Shown here in pieces: positions 8,298-16,843 of a stretch of DNA of 32,516 bases. Source of the DNA: an uncultured Cellvibrionales bacterium (GTDB taxonomy: Bacteria > Pseudomonadota > Gammaproteobacteria > Pseudomonadales > Cellvibrionaceae); the NCBI GenBank assembly GCA_913020395.1, contig CAJWCA010000009.1, forward strand, positions 1 through 32,516, read 5' to 3'. The position numbers were made by a program, and so were the translations under genes. How positions within the stretch are numbered: the stretch's first letter is position 1; each line of letters begins with the position of its first letter. Under the pieces are notes generated by a model. It was not told the DNA's origin, made no database searches, and saw only the letters and a list, made by a program, of their open reading frames with translations.

Positions 8298-9785
8298 ATG
8301 CATTTCATTGTTAAGTTATTCCCGGAAATAACCATCAAAAGCGCACCTGTGCGTAAGCGATTCATCAAACAGTTGCGGGATAATCTCCGGTCTTTATTTG
8401 TTTCCCTTAATGCGGAGCTTGAAGAGTCAGATAAAATTAAGGTACAGCGCGACTGGGACAAAATTGAACTGACCAGCGGCAGCAATGATGAGTCTCTGCG
8501 AGCCCGCGTCAGCGAAGTGCTGGCCCATGTTCCCGGAATCGCCAATTTTGCTCTGGTGCAAGACTACCCTCTCGGCGATTTGGATGACATTTTTCATAAA
8601 ACCCGGGCTGTCTACGAGCCCATGTTAGTCGGTAAAACCTTTTGTGTGCGGGTCAAGCGATCCGGCGATCACGAGTTTACATCGACAGAGGTTGAGCGTT
8701 ACGTCGGAGGTGGCCTGAATCAGCATACGCAGGCGCTGGGTGTTAAGTTGAAACAGCCCGATGTGACTGTTCGGCTTGAGATAAAACAGGACCGGCTTTA
8801 CGTCATCGAGGAAAAGATCAACGGTCTTGGCGGCTTTCCTCTTGGCACACAAGACCCGGTATTGTCGTTGATATCGGGTGGCTTTGATTCAACGGTTTCC
8901 AGTTACCTGATGATGAAACGAGGCATTCGCGCCCATTATTGTTTCTTCAATTTAGGTGGGCGTGCCCACGAAATTGCCGTGAAAGAGGTGGCTTTCTATT
9001 TATGGAATAAATATGGCGCATCCCACAAAGTGAAGTTTGTCACTGTGCCGTTTGAGGAGGTCGTGGCCGAAATACTGGGCAGTGTACAGAATTCTCAGAT
9101 GGGAGTTGTGCTAAAAAGAATGATGCTGCGAGCCGCCAGTCAAGTGGCTGAAGACATGAGCTTGCAGGCACTGGTGACGGGCGAGGCGGTAGGCCAGGTA
9201 TCTAGCCAGACGCTGACTAACCTCACGGTGATCGATGAAGTGACCGATGCCTTGGTATTGCGCCCGCTGATTGTGATGGATAAGTCCGATATTATTGATA
9301 TTGCGCGGAACATTGGAACGGAAGAGTTTTCCGCCAATATTCCGGAATATTGTGGTGTCATTTCTCGAAAACCCACCACCCGGGCAAAACGTGACCGCAT
9401 AGAAGCTCAAGAGCAGAACTTTGATTTCGAGGTGCTGGATAAAGCAGTATCAGACGCCAAAATGGTCAGCATCGATGACGTGGTTGATGATATCAACGCC
9501 GATGTGCCGGTTGAGATACTGAGTCATGCCAAGAGTAATTCGGTGATTGTGGATATACGCCACCCAAATGAAGAAGAGCTAAACCCTCTGGTTGTAGGTG
9601 ATCAGCGCATTGAAAAGATCCCTTTTTACACGCTCAACTCAGTGGCACCGACTTTCGATAAAGCGATGCAGTACCTGCTGTATTGCGATAAAGGTGTCAT
9701 GAGTCAGCTGCACGCCGCCCACCTGATAGATCAGGGTTTTGTGAATGTGGCCGTTTATCGTCCAGAGAAGGCAAAGAGTGAGTGA
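8298..9785 (+). CDS. thiI: tRNA 4-thiouridine synthase / thiamine-related sulfurtransferase
   Basis: ThiI adenylates tRNA U8 and inserts sulfur carried as a persulfide; in many bacteria it also serves thiazole synthesis. Domains in order are an N-terminal ferredoxin-like and THUMP region (about 1-170), a PP-loop ATPase with S-G-G-F-D-S-T near residue 193, and a C-terminal rhodanese domain. The rhodanese Cys is residue 463 in L-Y-C-D-K-G. The second conserved Cys, in P-E-Y-C-G-V, which forms the disulfide in the E. coli enzyme, is also present. Length (495 aa) is normal for the long, rhodanese-containing form. It lies between glnA (divergent) and typA (same strand). Confidence 0.97.
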   Translation: MHFIVKLFPEITIKSAPVRKRFIKQLRDNLRSLFVSLNAELEESDKIKVQRDWDKIELTSGSNDESLRARVSEVLAHVPGIANFALVQDYPLGDLDDIFHKTRAVYEPMLVGKTFCVRVKRSGDHEFTSTEVERYVGGGLNQHTQALGVKLKQPDVTVRLEIKQDRLYVIEEKINGLGGFPLGTQDPVLSLISGGFDSTVSSYLMMKRGIRAHYCFFNLGGRAHEIAVKEVAFYLWNKYGASHKVKFVTVPFEEVVAEILGSVQNSQMGVVLKRMMLRAASQVAEDMSLQALVTGEAVGQVSSQTLTNLTVIDEVTDALVLRPLIVMDKSDIIDIARNIGTEEFSANIPEYCGVISRKPTTRAKRDRIEAQEQNFDFEVLDKAVSDAKMVSIDDVVDDINADVPVEILSHAKSNSVIVDIRHPNEEELNPLVVGDQRIEKIPFYTLNSVAPTFDKAMQYLLYCDKGVMSQLHAAHLIDQGFVNVAVYRPEKAKSE

Positions 9786-9799
9786 GTGTTCACTTACTC
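9780..9799 (+). terminator. Possible terminator hairpin at the thiI 3' end
   Basis: GAGTGAGTG and CACTTACTC can pair, with one G-U, around a very short loop. The hairpin overlaps the thiI stop codon and is followed only by a weakly T-rich stretch. It may be a weak terminator or mRNA 3'-end structure. Confidence 0.3.
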
Positions 9800-9834
9800 C
9801 CGAGTGCTTTGTTTTAACGCTAATCCTGCTAAAT

Positions 9835-9869
9835 CCCACTCTTCGCACGGTTAAATCTGCAAGAGTGGG
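9835..9869. repeat. Perfect 9-base inverted repeat between thiI and typA
   Basis: CCCACTCTT (9835-9843) and AAGAGTGGG (9861-9869) are exact inverse complements around a 17-base spacer. With one bulged base the stem extends by GCA/TGC. No T-run follows on either strand, so it is not a standard terminator. It lies 32 bases upstream of a TATAAT that may serve typA. Confidence 0.6.
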
Positions 9870-9901
9870 TCAAAACCCTATCTGTCTAGTATTTAGCCAT
9901 G

Positions 9902-9907
9902 TATAAT
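9902..9907 (+). promoter_or_regulatory. Candidate -10 element for typA
   Basis: A perfect TATAAT lies about 92 bases before the typA start, with no convincing -35 at 16-18 bases. Its position between the inverted repeat and the gene makes it the best promoter candidate for typA. Confidence 0.4.
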
Positions 9908-9998
9908 GCGCGCCTTTTGAGCCCTGCTACCCTTAGCAGGCAAGACTCTGAAATTTGATTAACCCTGTCCGCGCGAGCCGACTGACGAGACCATCATT

Positions 9999-11807
9999 GT
10001 GATCGAAAATATTCGTAATATCGCCATTATTGCCCACGTTGACCACGGTAAAACAACCCTGGTTGATAAGCTTCTAAGCCAGTCAGGCACCCTTGACCGC
10101 AAGGATGAGGGGGCAGAGCGCATCATGGACTCCAATGATCAGGAGCGTGAGCGCGGCATTACCATTCTGGCTAAAAACACAGCGATCAACTGGGGTAAGT
10201 ACCACTTCAACATTGTGGACACACCGGGTCACGCCGATTTCGGTGGCGAAGTTGAGCGAGTATTGTCGATGGTCGATTCCGTATTGTTGCTGGTTGATGC
10301 AGTAGACGGACCCATGCCACAAACGCGTTTTGTGACCTCCAAAGCTTTTGAGCAGGGCCTGAAGCCTATTGTTGTGGTCAACAAAGTTGACCGCCCTGGT
10401 GCTCGCCCCGATTGGGTTATCGACCAGGTGTTTGATCTTTTTGATCGACTGGGCGCCAGCGATGAGCAGTTGGACTTCCCCATTATTTATGCCTCTGCCA
10501 TTAATGGCATTGCAGGTCCCGAAGCCGATGACCTGGCTGAGGACATGACACCTCTGTTTGAGATGATTGCAGAGCGAGTGCCCGCGCCTGAAGTTGACCC
10601 GGGCGCGCCCTTTCAAATGCAAATATCTGCGCTGGACTATGACAGCTATGTTGGCGTGATCGGTGTAGGTCGTATTACCCGCGGCACCCTGAAACCTAAT
10701 CAGCAGGTGATTGTGGCGGGGCCAGATGGCAAGGAACGCAAAGGCAAGGTGCTGAATGTTCGCGGGTATCTTGGGCTGGATCGCATTGATACACCCGAGG
10801 CCAGTGCGGGTGATATTGTTTGTATTAACGGTATTGATCGCCTCGGTATTTCCGACACACTTTGCGACCCTGACAATGTAGAAGCTATGCCTGCGCTGTC
10901 TGTGGATGAGCCTACTGTGAGCATGACCTTTATGGTTAACAACTCACCCTTCGCCGGCCTGGAAGGTAAGTACGTAACTTCGCGTAATATTAAAGATCGC
11001 TTGGAGCAGGAGCTGATCCACAACGTTGCCTTGCGTGTAGAAGAGGGCGATAGCCCAGAGAAATTCAAAGTATCGGGCCGGGGTGAATTGCACCTGTCCG
11101 TACTCATCGAAACGATGCGCCGTGAAGGTTTTGAGCTGGCAGTTTCCCGTGCGGAAGTAGTGCGCCGCGAAATTGATGGTGTTATGCAAGAGCCTTATGA
11201 GGCGGTTGTTATTGATGTGGAAGACGAACATCAAGGTTCAATCATGGAAGAGTTTGGCCTTCGCAAGGGTGAGCTGACTAACATGGAGCTGGATGGGAAA
11301 GGACGCGTGAAACTTGAATTCATCGTCCCTTCTCGCGGCCTGATTGGTTTCAGGGGACAGTTCCTCACTATGACCTCCGGCTCCGGTATCATGACAAGCG
11401 TATTTGATCACTACGGTGAAGTGAAAGAAGGCGATGTAGCCAAACGCCAGAATGGTGTAATGGTGTCGATGGCGAAAGGCAAAACAGCCAGTTATGGTCT
11501 GTTTACCTTGCAGGATCGAGGTCGACTCTTTAAGGGCCACGCTGAAGACGTTTATGAAGGTCAGATTATCGGCATTCACTCTCGCAGTAATGACCTGGCA
11601 GTTAACCCAACCAAGGGGAAGCAGCTTACCAATGTTCGCGCATCCGGCACGGACGAGGCGCTGGTGTTAACGCCACCTATTCGTCACACACTTGAGCAAG
11701 CGCTGGAATTTATTGAAGATGATGAGCTGGTTGAAGTGACACCAGAATCTATTCGTCTGCGTAAGAAGTTCCTGACTGAAAACGAGCGCAAGCGCAACAA
11801 AAGATAA
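9999..11807 (+). CDS. typA: Translational GTPase TypA/BipA
   Basis: A ribosome-associated GTPase of the EF-G family, involved in 50S assembly and stress or cold adaptation. The G domain shows A-H-V-D-H-G-K-T-T (G1) near residue 11, the R-G-I-T-I switch region, D-T-P-G-H (G3) and N-K-V-D (G4). It is followed by the beta-barrel, EF-G-like and TypA-specific C-terminal domains, including S-R-G-L-I-G-F-R-G. Length (602 aa) is typical. The start is a GTG, and the following residues I-E-N-I-R-N-I-A match the E. coli N-terminus. Only a weak purine-rich RBS precedes it. Confidence 0.97.
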   Translation: MIENIRNIAIIAHVDHGKTTLVDKLLSQSGTLDRKDEGAERIMDSNDQERERGITILAKNTAINWGKYHFNIVDTPGHADFGGEVERVLSMVDSVLLLVDAVDGPMPQTRFVTSKAFEQGLKPIVVVNKVDRPGARPDWVIDQVFDLFDRLGASDEQLDFPIIYASAINGIAGPEADDLAEDMTPLFEMIAERVPAPEVDPGAPFQMQISALDYDSYVGVIGVGRITRGTLKPNQQVIVAGPDGKERKGKVLNVRGYLGLDRIDTPEASAGDIVCINGIDRLGISDTLCDPDNVEAMPALSVDEPTVSMTFMVNNSPFAGLEGKYVTSRNIKDRLEQELIHNVALRVEEGDSPEKFKVSGRGELHLSVLIETMRREGFELAVSRAEVVRREIDGVMQEPYEAVVIDVEDEHQGSIMEEFGLRKGELTNMELDGKGRVKLEFIVPSRGLIGFRGQFLTMTSGSGIMTSVFDHYGEVKEGDVAKRQNGVMVSMAKGKTASYGLFTLQDRGRLFKGHAEDVYEGQIIGIHSRSNDLAVNPTKGKQLTNVRASGTDEALVLTPPIRHTLEQALEFIEDDELVEVTPESIRLRKKFLTENERKRNKR

Positions 11808-11816
11808 ATGAGCCGG

Positions 11817-11836
11817 CCGGGCCCATTGGGGTCCGG
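11817..11836. terminator. Weak hairpin between convergent typA and the WYL regulator
   Basis: CCGGGCCC and GGGTCCGG pair (one G-U) around a 4-base loop just after the typA stop. No T-tract follows, so intrinsic termination is doubtful. It may stabilise the mRNA 3' end. Confidence 0.35.
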
Positions 11837-11870
11837 TCCCGTTCAGTGCAAACTCATGATTGCCAGAACG

Positions 11871-12584
11871 TCACTCCGTGTTACCTCCCTTAACTTTTTC
11901 CTGCAGCGCTCTGTATCTGGCGAGATAGTGATTGAGACTCATGTCTTCACGGGTTGAAAAGGTTCTTTCCTGCTCTTCAAGGTTCATGATTCTGTCGAGT
12001 CGAAACTCGCGATAGTCCTCTCTTAGTTCGCACCACGCGATCATCGTCCAGGTCTTGCCCCAAAACACCAGCCCCAAGGGTAAAAGTACACGGGTAGAAA
12101 CTTCGCCGTCTGCGCGCTGATACGTAATCTGAATAGACTTCTTCCCTCGGATTGCTTTTCGAATAACACCGCTATGGGCGGTGAGTTTTTTGCCTGCACC
12201 AAAGTCGGGCACTTGAATGCTGGGGTCTTCTTCTAGGTCTCGCAATCCGTCCGGCAGCACCGCAAGGATTTTCTGCATCGCGCTATTTGCCGCGCCGGCC
12301 ATTTGTTTGTCGCCCCAGGCACGTATCATGCGAGCACCCAGCAAAAGTGCTTCTACTTCGTCGCGATCAAACATCAGTGGGGGCAGTTGAAAGTGGCGCT
12401 GGAGTCGGTAGCCGACGCCGGCTTCTCCCTCTATCGGTACACCTGACAAAGAAAGTGCCTGCATATCGCGATAAATGGTGCGCTCCGACACCTCGAGGAT
12501 TTCGCCGAGCTGCCTGGCGGTTAAAACCTGCCGACGATTTCTCAAGACATTGAGAAGTTGGAATAAGCGCTCTGCTCGCCGCAT
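11871..12584 (-). CDS. YafY-type transcriptional regulator (HTH + WYL domain)
   Basis: A DNA-binding regulator of 237 aa. The N-terminal HTH_11 winged helix includes S-E-R-T-I-Y-R-D-M-Q-A-L, which is typical of the YafY/DeoR-like group. A WYL ligand-sensing domain follows from about residue 130 to 210. The ATG at 12584 is chosen because family members begin directly with the R-R-A-E-R-L-F sequence; the frame runs open to 12713, but that extension overlaps the 3' end of the next gene and has no family-like sequence. AGGA lies about 11 bases upstream of the ATG. The ligand is unknown. The upstream same-strand ABM-like gene is the obvious candidate partner or target. Confidence 0.88.
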   Translation of the reverse strand: MRRAERLFQLLNVLRNRRQVLTARQLGEILEVSERTIYRDMQALSLSGVPIEGEAGVGYRLQRHFQLPPLMFDRDEVEALLLGARMIRAWGDKQMAGAANSAMQKILAVLPDGLRDLEEDPSIQVPDFGAGKKLTAHSGVIRKAIRGKKSIQITYQRADGEVSTRVLLPLGLVFWGKTWTMIAWCELREDYREFRLDRIMNLEEQERTFSTREDMSLNHYLARYRALQEKVKGGNTE

Positions 12585-12625
12585 GGGTGTTTGGATCCTG
12601 TTTACGTTGAGGCGAGCATAAAACA

Positions 12626-12670
12626 CTTCGACAAAAGATGGCACCCCGTAGAGTGTGGCTTTTGTCGAAG
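12626..12670 (-). repeat. Perfect 12-base inverted repeat with nested UNCG hairpin
   Basis: CTTCGACAAAAG (12626-12637) and CTTTTGTCGAAG (12659-12670) are exact inverse complements. Read on the minus strand, the 21-base spacer holds a second stem, CACTC/GGGTG, closing a TACG loop (UNCG tetraloop type). It starts 12 bases after the ABM-like gene stop and is followed by TGTTTTATG. It could be that gene's terminator, or an attenuator or operator for the WYL regulator 42 bases further on. Confidence 0.7.
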
Positions 12671-12682
12671 CTTGTGGCTCGA

Positions 12683-13012
12683 TCAGGCGGCTTCTGCATC
12701 GCCCATGGTGCAAGCGACGCTCACAATATCGGCCTTAGTCACCACAACAGAGGCAGGATCGATTAACATCATAAACTGCCCGGCCTCTTCAAATTGCTCA
12801 AACCGCCCCTCCATCGCCTCCGCCGCGGCGCGATCGGTGAAGTAGAAAGAATCCAGCCACAGGCCGTCTTCCTGGCGAGAGAGTGAGCGGTACAGGAAGC
12901 CGGTCTGAGACTTCATAAAGCTATCCATTTTCTCGCTGGTGGCGAGAAAGCTCGATTCATTGGTTTTGTCAGCCAGTTTAAATTGATACATTTTTACAAA
13001 TTGTTCGGTCAT
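12683..13012 (-). CDS. Small ABM-like protein of unknown function (109 aa)
   Basis: A soluble 109-residue protein. The pattern (strand with M-Y-Q-F-K-L, helix, G-F-L-Y-R-S, D-S-F-Y-F-T-D, A-A-A-E-A-M) resembles a dimeric alpha+beta barrel of the antibiotic-biosynthesis-monooxygenase/EthD type. This is a fold-level impression, not a firm family call, and no substrate can be named. The ATG at 13012 has AAGGAAA at a good distance, so it is preferred to the second Met. It is read in the same direction as the WYL regulator downstream; such regulators often control an adjacent small enzyme. A perfect palindrome at 13068-13091 lies in its promoter region. Confidence 0.75.
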   Translation of the reverse strand: MTEQFVKMYQFKLADKTNESSFLATSEKMDSFMKSQTGFLYRSLSRQEDGLWLDSFYFTDRAAAEAMEGRFEQFEEAGQFMMLIDPASVVVTKADIVSVACTMGDAEAA

Positions 13013-13067
13013 TGATCATTTCCTTTTGAAATAGCGGTATTGATGAGTGGCTTATGGTAGGGCAGGG

Positions 13068-13091
13068 CTACTGACAGCGTTGTGTCAGTAG
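13068..13091. promoter_or_regulatory. Palindromic candidate operator upstream of the ABM-like gene
   Basis: CTACTGACA-N6-TGTCAGTAG is an exact 9-base inverted repeat with a 6-base spacer (centre-to-centre 15 bases). It sits 56-79 bases upstream of the ABM-like start. The size fits a dimeric repressor. The nearby WYL regulator is the natural candidate to bind it; this is inference. Confidence 0.6.
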
Positions 13092-13262
13092 TGTTTGGTG
13101 TGCGTGTTTTAATCGCCTTTGGTTGTATCCGGGGGTGTTGATATTTCCGAATAAGGAAAAGGGCTAAAGCAGTTGTTGTTGTTGAGCAAGATATGGCAAG
13201 GTGTTGTTTTGCGGTTTCCCAAGGCGAGCTATGAAACCGTCAGGCTACACTAAGGCAAATTC

Positions 13263-14219
13263 ATGTTAGTTCAATACCCGGAAATTAAACCCTTTAGTAC
13301 TCGGCAATTGCAGGTAGACCCCGTACATACACTTTATATAGAAGAGAGCGGGGAGCCGGAGGGCATTCCCGTGATTTTTGTTCACGGTGGGCCGGGTGGG
13401 GGCAGTTCAAAAACTGACCGCTGTTTTTTTGACCCCGAAAAATATCGCATCATCGTTTTTGATCAGCGCGGCTCGGGGCGCTCAACTCCCCACGCGGAGT
13501 TGAAAGATAATACGAGTGAACACCTTGTTGCTGATATTGAGCTGATTAGAACCACACTTGGCATTGAACGCTGGGTATTGTTTGGGGGCTCCTGGGGTTC
13601 AACCTTGAGTCTGCTCTATGCCCAGGCGTACCCTGAGCGGGTAATGGGCCTGATTCTCAGGGGAATCTTTTTATGTCGACAGCAGGACTTTCACTGGTTG
13701 TTTCAGGAGGGGGCCAGTCGTATTTTCCCCGATTATTGGGAGGATTTTCTCAAGCCAATTCCCGAATCAGAGCGCGGTGATTTGATGCAGGCCTATTACA
13801 GTCGCCTGACCGGGAAAAATGAACTCGCAAAAATGGCCGCTGCAAAAGCCTGGTCCCTGTGGGAGGGTCGATGTGCCACTCTCCGGCCGAGCGCCAAAGT
13901 GGTTGATGCTTTTGCCGATCCCCACAAGGCCATGTCACTCGCGCGCATCGAAGCACACTATTTTGTTAATGGTGGTTTCATTGAGGAAAACCAGATTTTG
14001 AAAAACGCCTCTAGCCTTGAGGGCATCCCCGGTATCATTGTGCACGGTCGTTACGACATGGTTTGCACAATCGACAATGCCCAGAGTTTACACCGCCACT
14101 GGCCGGACTCCGAGTTGCACATTATTCGGGACGCGGGTCATTCGTCTTCTGAGCCCGGTATCGTGGATGGGCTCATTCGGGCGACGCGGGATATGTCGCA
14201 GCGGTTTGAGCAGCGCTAA
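13263..14219 (+). CDS. pip: Prolyl iminopeptidase
   Basis: An alpha/beta-hydrolase of peptidase family S33 that removes N-terminal proline from peptides; cytoplasmic. The oxyanion motif H-G-G-P-G-G is at residues 41-46 and the nucleophile Ser110 in G-G-S-W-G-S. Asp265 (R-Y-D-M-V-C) and His293 (D-A-G-H-S) complete the triad. F-D-Q-R-G-S-G-R-S is the other hallmark. Length 318 aa is normal. dtd begins 16 bases downstream and is probably cotranscribed; the pip-dtd pair is also seen in Pseudomonas. Confidence 0.95.
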   Translation: MLVQYPEIKPFSTRQLQVDPVHTLYIEESGEPEGIPVIFVHGGPGGGSSKTDRCFFDPEKYRIIVFDQRGSGRSTPHAELKDNTSEHLVADIELIRTTLGIERWVLFGGSWGSTLSLLYAQAYPERVMGLILRGIFLCRQQDFHWLFQEGASRIFPDYWEDFLKPIPESERGDLMQAYYSRLTGKNELAKMAAAKAWSLWEGRCATLRPSAKVVDAFADPHKAMSLARIEAHYFVNGGFIEENQILKNASSLEGIPGIIVHGRYDMVCTIDNAQSLHRHWPDSELHIIRDAGHSSSEPGIVDGLIRATRDMSQRFEQR

Positions 14220-14235
14220 GGGCTTTATTACAAAA

Positions 14236-14673
14236 ATGAAAGCATTAATACAGCGAGTTTCCCATGCCAGTGTTTCAGTGGATGAGGAGATTGTCGGTGA
14301 AATAGCACAGGGTTTATTGGTTCTGTTGGGTGTGGATAAAGGCGATGACGAGGCCAGTGCAGATAAACTGGTGAAGAAACTGCTGGCCTACAGAGTGTTC
14401 TCTGATGCGGAAGATAAAATGAATGCCAGTGTCAGAGATGTAGAGGGCGGTATTTTGCTGGTGTCACAGTTCACCTTGTCTGCAGACACGAAAAAGGGTT
14501 TGAGGCCCAGTTTTTCAAGTGCCGCGGCACCCGCCGAAGCGCAGCGTCTGTATGATTATGTGGAGGCGCAGTTGCGCGCGTCTCACCCGCAGGTGGCGAC
14601 CGGTATTTTTGCGGCGGATATGAAGGTGAGTTTACTCAACGACGGGCCGGTGACTTTCCTGCTGGAGGTGTAA
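14236..14673 (+). CDS. dtd: D-aminoacyl-tRNA deacylase
   Basis: Hydrolyses D-aminoacyl-tRNA (and Gly-tRNA-Ala), a proofreading step that frees mischarged tRNA. S-Q-F-T-L at residues 77-81 and the C-terminal G-P-V-T (Gly-cisPro) motif mark both halves of the active site. The ATG at 14236 gives 145 residues, the E. coli length. The frame stays open upstream to 14017 inside pip, but that part is non-homologous and overlaps the pip coding sequence. Confidence 0.97.
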   Translation: MKALIQRVSHASVSVDEEIVGEIAQGLLVLLGVDKGDDEASADKLVKKLLAYRVFSDAEDKMNASVRDVEGGILLVSQFTLSADTKKGLRPSFSSAAAPAEAQRLYDYVEAQLRASHPQVATGIFAADMKVSLLNDGPVTFLLEV

Positions 14674-14751
14674 GCAGGCACTGGGATTTTTAGGTTTTTG
14701 GTTGAGATTACTCGAGGAGTGAGTTAGGTTTAGCCTCGCACAATAAGACTA

Positions 14752-14757
14752 TATAAT
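14752..14757 (+). promoter_or_regulatory. Candidate -10 for the 73-aa membrane protein
   Basis: A perfect TATAAT with TTTAGC 17 bases upstream as a poor -35. The predicted start leaves a leader of about 16 bases containing the GGAGAG ribosome-binding site. Confidence 0.5.
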
Positions 14758-14779
14758 TTTTTGAATTTGGAGAGTGATT

Positions 14780-15001
14780 ATGGACCCCGTTTCTGCTTCG
14801 CTACAGACGTTTGGCGCTATATTGTTGGTCGGTAGCTGGTTATTGATGCTTAAAGAGTCGTTTGACGCTGATTACACTTGGGGCCTGACCACTTTGTTCC
14901 TGCCACCGCTGTCTTATTTTTACGGTCTGTTTGCTTGGGATAAAGCCAAAGAAGCCATTTTGATGAGTGTATTGGGTTGGTTCTTGATCTTTCTTTCCTG
15001 A
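14780..15001 (+). CDS. Small membrane protein of unknown function (73 aa)
   Basis: A hydrophobic 73-residue protein with two or three membrane segments (about residues 9-24, 35-50 and 58-72). No known domain is recognised. The ATG at 14780 is chosen because GGAGAG at 14769-14774 is a good ribosome-binding site for it. A GTG two codons earlier overlaps that site and is unlikely to be used. A TATAAT immediately upstream suggests its own promoter. It converges with tatC. Confidence 0.7.
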   Translation: MDPVSASLQTFGAILLVGSWLLMLKESFDADYTWGLTTLFLPPLSYFYGLFAWDKAKEAILMSVLGWFLIFLS

Positions 15002-15013
15002 CTTGTTGTTGTC

Positions 15014-15045
15014 TCATGCGGCCAGATCAATCTCCGGTCGCATGA
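15014..15045. terminator. Hairpin between convergent 73-aa gene and tatC
   Basis: TCATGCG and CGCATGA pair, extended inward by GCC/GGT with one G-U, around a 12-base loop. It lies 12 bases after one stop and 5 before the other. No T-tract follows on either strand, so its role as a terminator is probable from position only. Confidence 0.45.
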
Positions 15046-15050
15046 AGGTT

Positions 15051-15833
15051 TCAGGTATCCGCTTCTGCTTCACTTTCTGCGCTCTTCTGACGTTTGATCA
15101 TACGACCAAAAAATATCCCCACCTCGAACAATAACCACATTGGCACGGCGAGCAGTGATTGAGAGATCACATCGGGGGGCGTGAGCAACATTCCCAATAC
15201 AAAACAAATCACCAGAACATAGGGTCTTTTTTTAGCCAGATTGTCTGGTGATATGGTGCCTGATAAAATCAATAATATGGTGGCGACGGGTATCTCAAAG
15301 GCCAGGCCAAAGGCGAAAAATAATTTTAAAACAAAATCCAGGTAGCTGCCGATGTCAGTCATCACCGCGACACCTTCGGGGCCCACACTTGTGAAAAAAC
15401 CGAAAATCAATGGGAATACAACATAATACGCAAAGGCCATGCCCGCATAAAAAAGCACAACACTGGAGATGAGTAAAGGAATCGCGATTCGTTTCTCGTT
15501 GCGATAGAGCCCCGGCGCAATGAAGGACCATAGCTGATAGAGCAGAAAAGGCACCGCTAATAATACAGATACAAATAAAGTGAGTTTAAACGGCGTCAGA
15601 AAAGGCGAGGCCACCTCTGTGGCAATCATCGTGCTGCTGTCGGGCAGAAACTTTTGAAGCGGTGCCGCGACATAGCTATAAATATCGTTGGCAAAATAGA
15701 ATAAACAGGCAAAGGCGATGGCTATGCTGGCGACCGCTCGTAACAGGCGAGAGCGTAACTCTATCAGGTGGGCGACCAGTGGTTGCTCTACATCGCCGCT
15801 CTGATCTGCATGTTCGATTTCAGGTTTATTCAT
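15051..15833 (-). CDS. tatC: Sec-independent protein translocase TatC
   Basis: The polytopic receptor subunit of the twin-arginine translocase in the inner membrane; with TatB it binds RR signal peptides. The N-terminal [10 protein letters not shown] motif is diagnostic, and about six hydrophobic segments follow. The central [11 protein letters not shown] motif is conserved and includes the functional Glu. Length 260 aa is typical. The start ATG overlaps the tatB stop by four bases (ATGA), which indicates translational coupling. Last gene of tatABC. Confidence 0.97.
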   Translation of the reverse strand: MNKPEIEHADQSGDVEQPLVAHLIELRSRLLRAVASIAIAFACLFYFANDIYSYVAAPLQKFLPDSSTMIATEVASPFLTPFKLTLFVSVLLAVPFLLYQLWSFIAPGLYRNEKRIAIPLLISSVVLFYAGMAFAYYVVFPLIFGFFTSVGPEGVAVMTDIGSYLDFVLKLFFAFGLAFEIPVATILLILSGTISPDNLAKKRPYVLVICFVLGMLLTPPDVISQSLLAVPMWLLFEVGIFFGRMIKRQKSAESEAEADT

Positions 15834-16180
15834 TCGCTCTTGTGCTGCTGTTCTGAGTCGTGGGTTTGCTCGGGTTCAGTGGGTGTAGCATGATCGTCAA
15901 CGTGGGCGCCCAGTGAGTCCATCGGGTTGTTCAGGGTTTGTTCGATATTGTTTTTGGCATCGCTTAAACTGCGCATAACCTCTTCATTGTGAAGTTGTCG
16001 CCGTATGTCGTCAGCGCCGATCTGTTGTTCTAGCTCCTGGCGGGTTTCGCGCAAGCTGCGTTTGAGGCGGCCGATCCACAGGGCTACGGTACGCACTGTA
16101 TCGGGTAAACGTTCGGGACCGATGACAATCAGACCAACGATGGCAATCAGAATTAACTCAAAAAAACCAATATCAAACAT
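15830..16180 (-). CDS. tatB: Sec-independent protein translocase TatB
   Basis: Begins with M-F-D-I-G-F-F-E-L and a single transmembrane helix (about 5-21) ending in the G-P-E-R-L-P hinge, then an amphipathic helix and a charged, Gln/Glu/His-rich tail. This is the TatB pattern, distinguished from TatA by Glu8 and the longer tail. It forms the substrate receptor with TatC. It starts 5 bases after tatA and overlaps tatC. Confidence 0.96.
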   Translation of the reverse strand: MFDIGFFELILIAIVGLIVIGPERLPDTVRTVALWIGRLKRSLRETRQELEQQIGADDIRRQLHNEEVMRSLSDAKNNIEQTLNNPMDSLGAHVDDHATPTEPEQTHDSEQQHKSE

Positions 16181-16185
16181 AGCGA

Positions 16186-16425
16186 TTAACTATCTTTTTT
16201 CTGATCAACTTTTTCAGCTTCGCCATCTATCACACTCTGTTGATCGACGGGATCTGTTTTGTCTTCTACCTTGCCGGCTTCGTCTTCTTTCATGGCTTTT
16301 TTGAACCCTTTGATTGCACTTCCAACGTCGCCACCTAAATTACGCAGGCGTTTGGTGCCAAATAACATCACCACGATGGCCAGAACAATTAAAAGTTGCC
16401 AGATGCTAATACCGCCTAAACCCAT
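16186..16425 (-). CDS. tatA: Sec-independent protein translocase TatA
   Basis: A 79-residue protein with one N-terminal transmembrane helix, the F-G-T-K-R-L-R hinge and an amphipathic helix ([11 protein letters not shown]), followed by an acidic, lysine-rich tail. It oligomerises to form the transport pore. GGAG lies just before the ATG. It is first in tatABC, 60 bases after hisE, so it may be transcribed with hisIE or from a promoter in that gap. Confidence 0.96.
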   Translation of the reverse strand: MGLGGISIWQLLIVLAIVVMLFGTKRLRNLGGDVGSAIKGFKKAMKEDEAGKVEDKTDPVDQQSVIDGEAEKVDQKKDS

Positions 16426-16485
16426 GATTGACTCCTGTTGTATTGTTGTTTGATGTGTCGATACTTTTTATCGTGTTGCCAGCTC

Positions 16486-16821
16486 TCAGCTTTTAGTCCG
16501 AGAGGCTTTTTCTTCAAGGCCTGAGAGGTCAAAACGTCGAGCGAGTTCAGTGAGCACCGCATCGGCATTTTCCCCCAGGTGAGAGAGCATCACGAGTGAG
16601 TGAAACCACAGGTCAGCTGTTTCGTAGACCAGATCCTTTGTATCACCGGAGCGTTCTGCATCTTTAGCGGACAGGATAGTTTCTGTGCACTCTTCGCCAA
16701 GCTTCTCGAGGATTTTGTTTAAACCTTTTGCATGCAAGCTGGCGACATAGGATGAATCCGCGTCGGCTTCGCTCTTGCGTGCGGCCAGGATCATATCTAG
16801 TTGACGAAGCACGTCACTCAT
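16486..16821 (-). CDS. hisE: Phosphoribosyl-ATP pyrophosphatase
   Basis: Second step of histidine synthesis: hydrolyses PR-ATP to PR-AMP. The 111-residue protein has the all-alpha MazG-like pattern, with conserved G-E-E-C-T-E and Y-E-T-A-D-L-W-F-H metal-binding acidic motifs. It is a separate gene 22 bases after hisI, not the fused HisIE of enterobacteria. Start ATG with an AGAGAGA purine stretch upstream. Confidence 0.95.
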   Translation of the reverse strand: MSDVLRQLDMILAARKSEADADSSYVASLHAKGLNKILEKLGEECTETILSAKDAERSGDTKDLVYETADLWFHSLVMLSHLGENADAVLTELARRFDLSGLEEKASRTKS

Positions 16822-16843
16822 TGTCAGTCTCTCTTTTGTCGTT

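Noticed and set aside
11817-11836. Hairpin after typA as a firm intrinsic terminator
   Set aside because: No T-tract follows on either strand, so it is kept only as a low-confidence feature.
12585-12713. N-terminal extension of the WYL regulator
   Set aside because: It crosses the perfect inverted repeat and overlaps the upstream gene; family members begin at the internal Met at 12584.
14017-14235. N-terminal extension of dtd
   Set aside because: It lies inside pip in another frame; the internal ATG at 14236 gives the exact Dtd length.
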